Below, piece by piece: positions 48,609 to 57,167 of a DNA stretch of 64,000 nt. Under the pieces are notes generated by a model, which was not told where the DNA came from, did no database searches, and worked only from the letters and a program-made list of their open reading frames with translations. A program made the position numbers and the translations under genes. Position 1 is the first letter of the stretch. The number at the start of each line of letters is the position of its first letter. Origin of the DNA: Candidatus Nitrosopelagicus sp. (lineage in GTDB: Archaea > Thermoproteota > Nitrososphaeria > Nitrososphaerales > Nitrosopumilaceae); NCBI GenBank assembly GCA_028344155.1, contig JAOMAI010000001.1, positions 1-64,000 of the forward strand, written 5' to 3'.

Positions 48609-48634
48609 CACGCCTAGACTGGAAATTAGGGGGT
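48609..48634 (+). promoter_or_regulatory. ORB-like element 2
   Basis: CACGCCTAGACTGGAAATTAGGGGGT; identical over the first 19 nt to element 1, 61 bp downstream in the same orientation. Confidence 0.65.
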
Positions 48635-48756
48635 AAAATGGGCTTCTTTTCATTTTCCTTAACACGTCCTTAACAGTTGTTAACTATCCCCAAGCATTTT
48701 AGATTTTTTGTAAAATTCCCCCACAAATTTCATTTTTTATTTTCATTCTTTAATAT

Positions 48757-48784
48757 CCCACACACCTATCTTTCCAGTGTTATC
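48757..48784 (-). promoter_or_regulatory. ORB-like element 3, inverted and degenerate
   Basis: Minus strand reads GATAACACTGGAAAGATAGGTGTGTGG; shares ACTGGAAA and a downstream G-rich run. Confidence 0.4.
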
Positions 48785-48986
48785 TTTTCTAATTTTTTTA
48801 AAATGAGAATTCATATTCATACTAATTTTATTTTATTTTATTATACAATCTAGTTTATCATTAGAAATGAAGGTGTCTGGGAGCGATCCTATCGATCTGA
48901 GAAGAGTCAACAAGAACGATCAGTCTTGTGAAGTTTTTCAAAAAGATCAGTTGAACTGTTGTTTTGAAATACAATATGATCTCAAC

Positions 48987-50222
48987 ATGAGTACAACCAC
49001 AATCGATCCAATTGACCGTCTTTTAGATGCAGCCCAAAACGGCAAAACTCTAATCAAGAATAGAGACGTACTTCACTTTACATTCATGCCTAATCAGATA
49101 CTTCACAGAGACCCTGAGCAGGAAAAAATCACTCAATCTTTACTTCCAATTTTAATGGAATCAAGACCATCAAACTTATTGGTGTATGGCAAGCCTGGAA
49201 CAGGCAAGACTCTGGTAATTAAGAAAGTACTCTCAAAAATCCAAAAAAGGGTTGAAGAGGGATCATTTCCAATTAAACTAGCATATACAAACGCAAAACA
49301 AGAGACAACCCTATACGGACTATTGGTCTCCTTTGGAAGACAACTAGGCCTAGGAAGTCAAAAAACCAACGATGAAAAGATGTGGCTCCCAAGTACGGGT
49401 CTATCAATAAGTGAGGTATTCAACAGAATTCTCTACGTTTTAGACAAAAACGAAACAAACGCAGTATTCGTAATTGATGAAATTGACTACTTGGCAGAAT
49501 TAATCCAAAAAACAGGCAAAGATGTTCTATACCAGATTACCAGAGCAAACGAGCGACTAACCACAGGCTCATTAACACTAATTGGTGTATCAAATGACCT
49601 CACCTTCAAAGAAAGACTAGATCCACGTGTAATTAGCAGTTTGAGTGAGGAAGAAGTCATATTCACAAATTACAATCTACCACAAATCAAAGAGATATTG
49701 GATGCTCGAATTGAGGTGGCATTTGAACAAAACATAGTCTCAGATGCAGCATTAAACCTCTGTTCTGCTATGGCTGGAAGAGAATCAGGAGACGCTAGAC
49801 GCGCATTAGACCTTCTTCGAGTAGCAGCCGAGATAGCAGAAAGAACCCAAATGCCAACCGTCTCTGAAGATCATATCAGAATGGCAGCAGAAAAGATTGA
49901 GGAAAACAAAGAGGTTGTAGCACTTCGCTCCTACCCATTACATGAAAAGTTACTAATCTTAGCAATTATGAAATCATCAGAGATATCCACAGGAGAAGTA
50001 TATTCAACATACAAAAATCTCTGTAAAGATATTCGCCAAAAAGAGCTCACTCAAAGAAGAGTCACTCAAATGTTAAGTGAGATAGAAATGTCAGGAATTA
50101 TTGCTGGCAGAATCGTCCACCAAGGCACACATGGAAATACAAAGAAATTCAGAATTACGGTCTCACCAGATATGGTAAAAACTACCTTCAAAGATGAGAT
50201 GCTACTACAAGATATTCTCTAA
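48987..50222 (+). CDS. cdc6: Orc1/Cdc6 replication initiator
   Basis: NLLVYGKPGTGKTLVIKKVL (Walker A), VFVIDEIDYLAE (Walker B), GDARRALDLLR sensor 2, C-terminal wHTH; ORF open from 48867, the internal ATG at 48987 is likelier. Confidence 0.95.
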   Translation: MSTTTIDPIDRLLDAAQNGKTLIKNRDVLHFTFMPNQILHRDPEQEKITQSLLPILMESRPSNLLVYGKPGTGKTLVIKKVLSKIQKRVEEGSFPIKLAYTNAKQETTLYGLLVSFGRQLGLGSQKTNDEKMWLPSTGLSISEVFNRILYVLDKNETNAVFVIDEIDYLAELIQKTGKDVLYQITRANERLTTGSLTLIGVSNDLTFKERLDPRVISSLSEEEVIFTNYNLPQIKEILDARIEVAFEQNIVSDAALNLCSAMAGRESGDARRALDLLRVAAEIAERTQMPTVSEDHIRMAAEKIEENKEVVALRSYPLHEKLLILAIMKSSEISTGEVYSTYKNLCKDIRQKELTQRRVTQMLSEIEMSGIIAGRIVHQGTHGNTKKFRITVSPDMVKTTFKDEMLLQDIL

Positions 50223-51694
50223 CTGAGTTGTTGTGGCTCTGCATGTTTTGGTTCAATAAAGTCTGACTCTTGAACACGAAAGTCCTTTTGATAAACCTTC
50301 ATTGTTTGTAGATTTACTATAATGGCCATTCCAGGGGTAGGTGTAATTCCAACACTTTCCTGGAAATCTGTCTGTCTTTGCCAAGCACCAGAATTGACTA
50401 TCAAAACCCCTTTGTACATATCAAGACCCACAAAATGAACATGTCCAGAATGGAAGATATCCGGAATATCATCAATTACCATCATATCTTCAGTTTCTGG
50501 TGCAATTGGAGTCCTACTTCCATAAATCGGGCTCATATGCCTAGCTCTTAGAAAATGTCTCATCACAGCAGCTGGCTTGTCATAACTAACTCCAGGTGTG
50601 GTTCTGACCACATCATCTATTGATTGACCATGATACATCAAAACCTTAACTCCATTTAGTGAAACCATTGATGGATTTCCTAACATGAAGAAATTTTCCC
50701 TATCCCATAATTGAGAATTGTACATCTTTGGGATTGCAGGTTGTGGAAGAGCCTTTCTTCCTGCATCATGATTTCCAGATATCAGAAAGACCTTGATGTG
50801 CTTTGGTATCTTATCTAAAACCTCAAATGTTTTTTGTAATTGCCCTTCTGTTGTTGTTTGATTTAGTATCTTTTCTTGACCTGGGAAAACACCAACTCCA
50901 TCAATCAAGTCTCCTCCCACAACGACAAATCTTATCTTCCTAGCTATTGGGTCTGCACTTGAAATCCATTTGATGAATTCTGATAACTCTTCTTCCATGA
51001 AGAATTTACTTCCTACATGCAAATCTGATAAAAATACAGCATAAGTCTCAGTTTTTGAGCGATTTGTGGTATGTTCTGGTATGTCTGGGAGAAGAATCTC
51101 TTTTGCAAAAAATCCACCATTTTTGGCAGGAACTATCTTAAACATTGCAAATTGGTCCATAAGTAAAGTATCTGCGGTATCTTTCAAGTCTCCCTCAAAG
51201 ACCACTATCTCCATTGAACTGGTAGGATCTTCTAGAGTGATTTTTGTGATATTTCTATCTGATTTTCTGTCTGAAACTAATCCCCACACGAATAATTCAT
51301 CATCATTTTTTGTGATTGATTTGACAGATTCGATATCTTTGACCTTTTTTGATTCTGGTCTATCAGACATTATCTGTTTTAATTTGTTAAATCTACTAGC
51401 AAATAATTTACCATATCCCTCCACGCCTTCTGCTGAAGTAATCTTATCTGTAGGATCTGATAAAATCTCAAACTCCACCTGATGTTCCTCATCATCTTTT
51501 ATTCCTAGATAAATCTCAAAATCTTCTTCATTTATCAAAAACTGTTTTTGTTTTGTCTTTTCTTTAACTACATCTTTGATAATCTGGGCCAATTCCTTAA
51601 CATCAATTTTATGTAGAATTTCAAGTGCATCTGGATGGATCTGAAATCCTTTATTCAATGCATAACTAACCGCTGAGGAAATTTCTTCGTCCAT
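50219..51694 (-). CDS. polB: DNA polymerase D small subunit DP1
   Basis: OB-like domain plus calcineurin-type phosphoesterase: FLSDLHVGSKFF, VVGGDLIDGVG, LISGNHDAGRKALPQP, HSGHVHFVG. Confidence 0.95.
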   Translation of the reverse strand: MDEEISSAVSYALNKGFQIHPDALEILHKIDVKELAQIIKDVVKEKTKQKQFLINEEDFEIYLGIKDDEEHQVEFEILSDPTDKITSAEGVEGYGKLFASRFNKLKQIMSDRPESKKVKDIESVKSITKNDDELFVWGLVSDRKSDRNITKITLEDPTSSMEIVVFEGDLKDTADTLLMDQFAMFKIVPAKNGGFFAKEILLPDIPEHTTNRSKTETYAVFLSDLHVGSKFFMEEELSEFIKWISSADPIARKIRFVVVGGDLIDGVGVFPGQEKILNQTTTEGQLQKTFEVLDKIPKHIKVFLISGNHDAGRKALPQPAIPKMYNSQLWDRENFFMLGNPSMVSLNGVKVLMYHGQSIDDVVRTTPGVSYDKPAAVMRHFLRARHMSPIYGSRTPIAPETEDMMVIDDIPDIFHSGHVHFVGLDMYKGVLIVNSGAWQRQTDFQESVGITPTPGMAIIVNLQTMKVYQKDFRVQESDFIEPKHAEPQQLS

Positions 51695-51770
51695 TCCAGA
51701 TAGTGATTAGAGTTTTAATTAAATCTGTTTTACAACAAAACCTCAAATATAGATCGATTAAACGTGCACC

Positions 51771-52301
51771 ATGTTAACAATGAAACGAATAATCTTGTTC
51801 TTCATTTTTACAGCAATTTTCACAGCCGTATATGGTGGCTCTGCTGTAACAAGTGAGCCTACCGAAGAGGAAATCGAGGAGGTAATGAGTTTCTTTGAAG
51901 AAATTATCGATACTATAGATGGAATTGGTATCTTTGTACATAATACAACAATAGCATTACCGATGTTTATTCCAGGTTTTGGTGTAGCTTGGGGATTGTT
52001 TTCTGCTTATTCAACAGGATTTGCATATTCTGCTATAGCAGCTTCAAATGCCCAAGTAGCCCAACTAAACCCGCTAGCTATTCTTTTGACACCATTTGGA
52101 TTGATGGAGATGGCGTCCTATTCACTTGCAATGTCACGCAGTACGTTACTTGCAAAAGATGTATTTCAAAAAAATTGGAATCAAATTAAAAGCGATAAAC
52201 TGATCATTTCAATCGAAATTGGTATTGTTGTTACATTATTGTTAATTGGTGGTATTGTCGAAATGTGGATGATAGAAACTGCGCAAGGAATGAACGGATA
52301 G
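51771..52301 (+). CDS. Membrane protein, SpoIIM-like (DUF95)
   Basis: MTM protein; NNTIALPMFIPGFGVAWGLFSAYSTG, NPLAILLTPFGLMEMASYSLAMS resembles SpoIIM. Confidence 0.65.
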   Translation: MLTMKRIILFFIFTAIFTAVYGGSAVTSEPTEEEIEEVMSFFEEIIDTIDGIGIFVHNTTIALPMFIPGFGVAWGLFSAYSTGFAYSAIAASNAQVAQLNPLAILLTPFGLMEMASYSLAMSRSTLLAKDVFQKNWNQIKSDKLIISIEIGIVVTLLLIGGIVEMWMIETAQGMNG

Positions 52302-52331
52302 CATAAAATACTCACAATATTGAGAATTTGT

Positions 52332-52472
52332 ATGGCAAGCATGAAATGTGTAGAATGTGGAATTGGATTTTTCTCAGCAGATGGAGGAGACAAATGTTCC
52401 AAATGTAGACCAAGTGTATCTCAAGGTACTGAGACTCACAGTGGATGCGGTTGTGGCGGGCACGACTGTTAA
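52332..52472 (+). CDS. 46-aa Cys-rich zinc-ribbon mini-protein (not in ORF track)
   Basis: MASMKCVECGIGFFSADGGDKCSKCRPSVSQGTETHSGCGCGGHDC*. Confidence 0.65.
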   Translation: MASMKCVECGIGFFSADGGDKCSKCRPSVSQGTETHSGCGCGGHDC

Positions 52473-52534
52473 CTCTTCTTTTTATCTAAATCACGTAACA
52501 TTTTTAGTCATAACGAATTTCATAAAATTCAGCT

Positions 52535-53275
52535 TTGATACAAGATAAAGTTGTAGTAATTACTGGCGCATCTAGTGGAATTGGGTATTCAACTGCTAAA
52601 GCACTTGCAAAAAAAGGCGCAAAAATAGTTGCTGGAGCAAGAAGATTAGATAGATTAGAAACTTTGAAAAAAGAAATTACTGACGACGGCGGTGAAATTA
52701 TTATTTGTGAAACAGATGTTACCAAAAAATCTGATTGTGATAATTTAGTTAAACAAGCAATTGAAAAGTATGGAACAGTTGATGTTCTGATAAACAATGC
52801 TGGATTAATGCCTCTTAGTTTTGTAAAATCTCTAAAAATTGATGAGTGGGATAGAATGGTAGATGTAAACATCAAAGGTGTGCTATATTGTACTGCAGCA
52901 GCAGTTCCTACAATGGTTGAGAAAAAATCAGGTCACATTGTAAATATTTCATCTGTAGCAGGAAGAGTTGTTTTTCCTGCTGGAAGTGTATATTGTGCTA
53001 CAAAATTTGCAGTAGCTGCATTCACAGAAGGATTGAGACAAGAACTCTCTGTACGAAAAAATATTCGAGTTACCAGTATTGAACCTGGAGTTGTACAAAC
53101 TGAATTAACCAATACAATTACTGAACAATCATTACAAGCATTTGTTGATAAACATAAAGAAATGGAAGGTTTACAAGCTGAAGATATTTCAAATGCAATT
53201 ATTTTTGCACTAGAAGCACCAAATCACATGAACGTGAATGAAATTCTAATAAGACCAACTACGCAAGAAGTATAA
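52535..53275 (+). CDS. Short-chain dehydrogenase/reductase (SDR) family oxidoreductase
   Basis: VVITGASSGIGYSTAKAL, NNAG, YCATKFAV. Confidence 0.93.
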   Translation: MIQDKVVVITGASSGIGYSTAKALAKKGAKIVAGARRLDRLETLKKEITDDGGEIIICETDVTKKSDCDNLVKQAIEKYGTVDVLINNAGLMPLSFVKSLKIDEWDRMVDVNIKGVLYCTAAAVPTMVEKKSGHIVNISSVAGRVVFPAGSVYCATKFAVAAFTEGLRQELSVRKNIRVTSIEPGVVQTELTNTITEQSLQAFVDKHKEMEGLQAEDISNAIIFALEAPNHMNVNEILIRPTTQEV

Positions 53276-53509
53276 TTATTCAGATTTAGTATCTTTTTCT
53301 CTATTCATATGTCCTAAGAGCGCTTTGATTTCCTTACCCATATTGTTAGGATCTTTTCCTAAATCCAATTTTTCAGTTATACTATCTTTTACTTGCAAAT
53401 TTTCTAATTCAATTCGTCTTTTTTCTACACAGTGTAGATGATCACTGTCTGTTGCACAAATTTTCTTACAGATAGAACATGTACCCATACACTCACTTTG
53501 TCTCACCAC
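53276..53509 (-). CDS. Small Cys-rich protein, unknown function
   Basis: MGTCSICKKICATDSDHLHCVEKRRIELENL. Confidence 0.6.
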   Translation of the reverse strand: MVRQSECMGTCSICKKICATDSDHLHCVEKRRIELENLQVKDSITEKLDLGKDPNNMGKEIKALLGHMNREKDTKSE

Positions 53510-53582
53510 GATTTAATTATTTCATCTATGATGCTATTTTAGAGAGACTAAGATCTGCTCCTTCTACTCACATTTCTAAAAT

Positions 53583-55787
53583 TTAAATTTGTTTTTCAGA
53601 AATACCAGTACAGAATAAACTAATATGATCGGATCCTCTAGAGTGATTTTTGTAATATTTTGCCTTATCAGAACTATCTGCTTTTATTGAAATTATGTTT
53701 TCACCTGGAATTAATACCAAATTTTCTAATTCAATATTTGTAATGGAAACAGAATTAATATCATATGCGTTTAATCTTTCATCATTAAAAAAAATATCAA
53801 CATTACGATTTTGCTCATGGCTTACTAATTCTAACATAATTGAAATTTCATCTTTACTGTCATTTGGATTAATTATTTTTATTTCTGATTCAGAAAACAT
53901 TGGACGAGCATTTATCTTTGGATCAAACCAACTCCATCCCTCACCAAGAAGAATAAATGGTTCCAAGTTAGAAGATTCTGGAATTTTCCATGCACGAACT
54001 TTAGAATCATCAAAATACAATTCATCACTATTCAAAATTTTTGACATGATATTTGATTTATTGTTTATAGCGTCTTCACCAATTGATACACGTTTTGTAG
54101 AAGAATCTGTCAGAGTAATTGGAGAATCCTTATGCAAAATGGCATATTTTATGTCATAATAATTTAAAATAGGAATTCCATATTTTGATAAATCTTGTTT
54201 TACGATATCAACATCGTTTTCAAATCTTTGGAAATTTTTCAAGAAATAAGTATCTGTTTGCGCTAATTCATCTAATGTTGGTCTTGATTCATGCCCACCA
54301 ATAATTGGTTTTTCATGAAATGTTTGATAATATCCAATAATAGGAACTGAACTTTGTGAACCAGTTTGATCTGAACCTATTGGCATTTCTAAAATTACAA
54401 ATTCTGATTTATCATTTTTAATTTCATCATATATTTCTGGAATTTCTTCTGTAAAAGATGGAAACGGACTTGCTGATACGTCAAAAAGCAACACTGAAAA
54501 AATTCCAATTAATATTAATATCAAAACTTTTTTTGAGAACATTTTACTTTTCATTATGCCATTTATTGTGAATGCTGAAAGAATTGCTAGAGAAAGATGT
54601 GTCATTATAATAAATCTCCCACTTGATCTCATTTCATCCCATCCAGGGACAAAATCAAACAAAAATCGTTCTGGCATCCAAATTCCTGTGAGATTACTAA
54701 AAATTCTTAATTCTGGTCCAAGACTTAGTATGGCAAAACCAGTTCCAACAAAAATCCAAAACCAAGTAAATCTAAATCTAAATTTTAGAGCAATAATTGA
54801 AAGAAAGATTGCAGGAAAACCCAGATATGAGTAACTTTCAATTGATTCTGGCACTGTTTCTGCTTCATTATCGATCAGTGATTCATGCATCCATATCCAG
54901 AATCCATAATCCGTTTGAATTTGACTAGTATGATGTACAGTTGGAGTAACTAGAGCTCCTAAACTAGTTGAATACATCAAATGTTCCCTTATTGATACCT
55001 CTTCCCACTGTGATATTGAATCAAATCCCGGTGTCAGTACAACAAGAGATGCACTTGCACCTATGCCTAGAATTAAAAAGAAATTAAGCATGAATGTTTT
55101 ATTCGGCACATTTTTTTGTTTGAATATGTATATCGAAAAAAATACAATTGAAAATATTATTAAAATTACAAAAAAGTATAGGTGAGTTATAGCTCCTAAA
55201 AATAAAAACATACTACCTAAAACAATCAACACTTTAGATTTTTCCTCAAGAATTTTAAATAAAACTAGAATGAATAATGGCAACCATACTATTATTCCAA
55301 GACCAATATGAAATTGAGAATGAACTAAGTGATATGAACTAAATGTAAAAATCACACCAGCAATAATTGAAGCATAAAAATTTTTAGTGAAATGATTTGC
55401 TAATAAAAAAGAACCATACCCACCTGATACAAATCCTGAAATCCAAATTATATTCCATGCTAATGTACTTCCCAATGTACTTTGTAAAATTGCGCCAATT
55501 CCTGTAGTAAATAATGCTAAATTTCCTCCAATGGAAACACCATTAGGTTGAAAAATGTATTGACTATAATAGAAATCTAAATTATTTTCAAAACTAAATC
55601 CTGCCCACCACATTCTCCACATCATATGACATTTATCCCAACATCCTTGTCCCGCAGCTTCAGAAGTGAAATCTAAAATTACTGGAAAAGTTAGAATAAT
55701 TGTTAAAACCAAAAATATGCCAAGAACAATTCCATGCTTGGAAATATTTCTTGTAAAATTATAATTCTCAATTATCGTATTATTCAT
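53583..55787 (-). CDS. Large multi-TM membrane protein (GT-C/YfhO-like)
   Basis: 734 aa, about 11 TM helices plus a C-terminal extracytoplasmic beta-rich domain. Confidence 0.65.
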   Translation of the reverse strand: MNNTIIENYNFTRNISKHGIVLGIFLVLTIILTFPVILDFTSEAAGQGCWDKCHMMWRMWWAGFSFENNLDFYYSQYIFQPNGVSIGGNLALFTTGIGAILQSTLGSTLAWNIIWISGFVSGGYGSFLLANHFTKNFYASIIAGVIFTFSSYHLVHSQFHIGLGIIVWLPLFILVLFKILEEKSKVLIVLGSMFLFLGAITHLYFFVILIIFSIVFFSIYIFKQKNVPNKTFMLNFFLILGIGASASLVVLTPGFDSISQWEEVSIREHLMYSTSLGALVTPTVHHTSQIQTDYGFWIWMHESLIDNEAETVPESIESYSYLGFPAIFLSIIALKFRFRFTWFWIFVGTGFAILSLGPELRIFSNLTGIWMPERFLFDFVPGWDEMRSSGRFIIMTHLSLAILSAFTINGIMKSKMFSKKVLILILIGIFSVLLFDVSASPFPSFTEEIPEIYDEIKNDKSEFVILEMPIGSDQTGSQSSVPIIGYYQTFHEKPIIGGHESRPTLDELAQTDTYFLKNFQRFENDVDIVKQDLSKYGIPILNYYDIKYAILHKDSPITLTDSSTKRVSIGEDAINNKSNIMSKILNSDELYFDDSKVRAWKIPESSNLEPFILLGEGWSWFDPKINARPMFSESEIKIINPNDSKDEISIMLELVSHEQNRNVDIFFNDERLNAYDINSVSITNIELENLVLIPGENIISIKADSSDKAKYYKNHSRGSDHISLFCTGISEKQI

Positions 55788-55799
55788 ATCACTTTTTCA

Positions 55800-57167
55800 T
55801 CAACCAATTGAATTAATCCTTTGGCTTTTCCAAATATACCAACACGCAATACTGCGGTTTGGTTTCCATCTAGCCGAATATTTTTCCATAGTTTTTGGAT
55901 TAGGCAGTTCTTTTAATGAAAACAAATTTCTAATCCCTTTTTGTATTCCTAAATCTCCTACTGGGAAAACATCTTTTCTTTCCAAACAAAACATTAGATA
56001 GATTTGTGCCGTCCAATTTCCAATTCCTTTGATTTTTGTTAACTCTTCAATTACTTGTTCATCTTTTAATTTTGAAATTTTCCCAAAATTAATTTCTTTT
56101 TGAATAATTCGTTTTGATAATCCTTTAATGTAATTGATTTTTGTGCCTGAAATTCCTGTATCTTTTAATTTTTTTTCACTTGTATTGATAACTTGTTCTG
56201 GAGTCGGAAATTTTTTGTAAAGTTTTAGAAATCTCTTTGTAATTGCTGTGGCAGATGCTTCTGATAATTGTTGATAGATTATTGCCTCCACGAGTGTTTG
56301 GTATGGATTTTTTGTAATTCTCATTGTACATGGACCAATTTTTCTTATCAATGGTTCAAGTTTTTTATCTAAATACAAAGATGAAACCTCTTTTTCATAT
56401 TTACCTGCAGTTTGTAATTTTAATCCAATAGTAATATTTTCAAAGTTTTTTGCTGTTGGATTTTTTTTATATTCTCTAGTTAGATTAATTATCTTTAATT
56501 TTATTGGTAATTTTATTTTTTTTTGAATAATTTTTGCCAATCCCGTTCCAATCAAAATTGCTTGTGTTGCACCTGTCACGTTTGATGGTTTTCTGTTAGT
56601 ACTTGAACTCTCAAAATCAATAATTGTATTTTTATTTTTTCCAACAATCACATGTTTGTCAATTGTACTTAGTTCTCCATGATCTAATCCTATACTATCT
56701 AAAAGATAGCATTCTCTCAAAACATTATTCAGTACTAAACGAATTTCTTCTGACTTTGTTTCAGGTTTTTTCGCCCAATCAATAATTTTCTCACCTTCAA
56801 TGTACTCCATTATCAAAAAATTTTTTGAATTTTTGATAAACTTTGGACCTACATCAATCTTATTTACGATTTTGAGTAATTTAGCTTCATTTGTCATATT
56901 TTTCCGTGGAGAATCGATTCTTCGAATTTTTAACGCTACAACATTCTTGTCTTTTTTTGCAAGCACAACCATCCCCACATATCCTTTTCCAAGAATTTGG
57001 CATTTTTCAATCTGTAACGGTCCAGTGAATGAAACATGAGTAATTCCTAATTTTTTTAATTCTGCTAATCGTTTTTTAATCTCAGCTTGTTTTCCCTCTG
57101 GGAATGCTAGAATTTTTTTGTAAGGTTCTTTATTGAAAACGCTAATTGGTTGAAAATGCTGTGTCAT
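55800..57167 (-). CDS. Fusion protein: N-terminal atypical protein-kinase-like domain and C-terminal HhH-GPD (AlkA-like) DNA glycosylase
   Basis: Kinase-like: LGKGYVGMVVLA, VVALKIRR, LIMEYIEGE, LDHGELSTIDKHVIV, NTIIDFES; glycosylase: YQTLVEAIIYQQLS, LTKIKGIGNWTAQIYLMFCL, DVFPVGDLGIQKGIR. Confidence 0.85.
   Translation of the reverse strand: MTQHFQPISVFNKEPYKKILAFPEGKQAEIKKRLAELKKLGITHVSFTGPLQIEKCQILGKGYVGMVVLAKKDKNVVALKIRRIDSPRKNMTNEAKLLKIVNKIDVGPKFIKNSKNFLIMEYIEGEKIIDWAKKPETKSEEIRLVLNNVLRECYLLDSIGLDHGELSTIDKHVIVGKNKNTIIDFESSSTNRKPSNVTGATQAILIGTGLAKIIQKKIKLPIKLKIINLTREYKKNPTAKNFENITIGLKLQTAGKYEKEVSSLYLDKKLEPLIRKIGPCTMRITKNPYQTLVEAIIYQQLSEASATAITKRFLKLYKKFPTPEQVINTSEKKLKDTGISGTKINYIKGLSKRIIQKEINFGKISKLKDEQVIEELTKIKGIGNWTAQIYLMFCLERKDVFPVGDLGIQKGIRNLFSLKELPNPKTMEKYSARWKPNRSIACWYIWKSQRINSIG

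Larger units (their letters stand above)
48440..48990. other. Predicted replication origin region (oriC) with ORB-like boxes
   Basis: ORF-poor region beside cdc6/orc1; two 26-27-nt CACGCCTAGACTGGAAATnArGGGG boxes, an inverted related box, four GTTAAC palindromes and an AT-rich tract. Confidence 0.7.

Noticed and set aside
48462-48665. 67-aa minus-strand ORF in the origin region
   Set aside because: No motif or conserved character; its span is better explained by repeated origin boxes.
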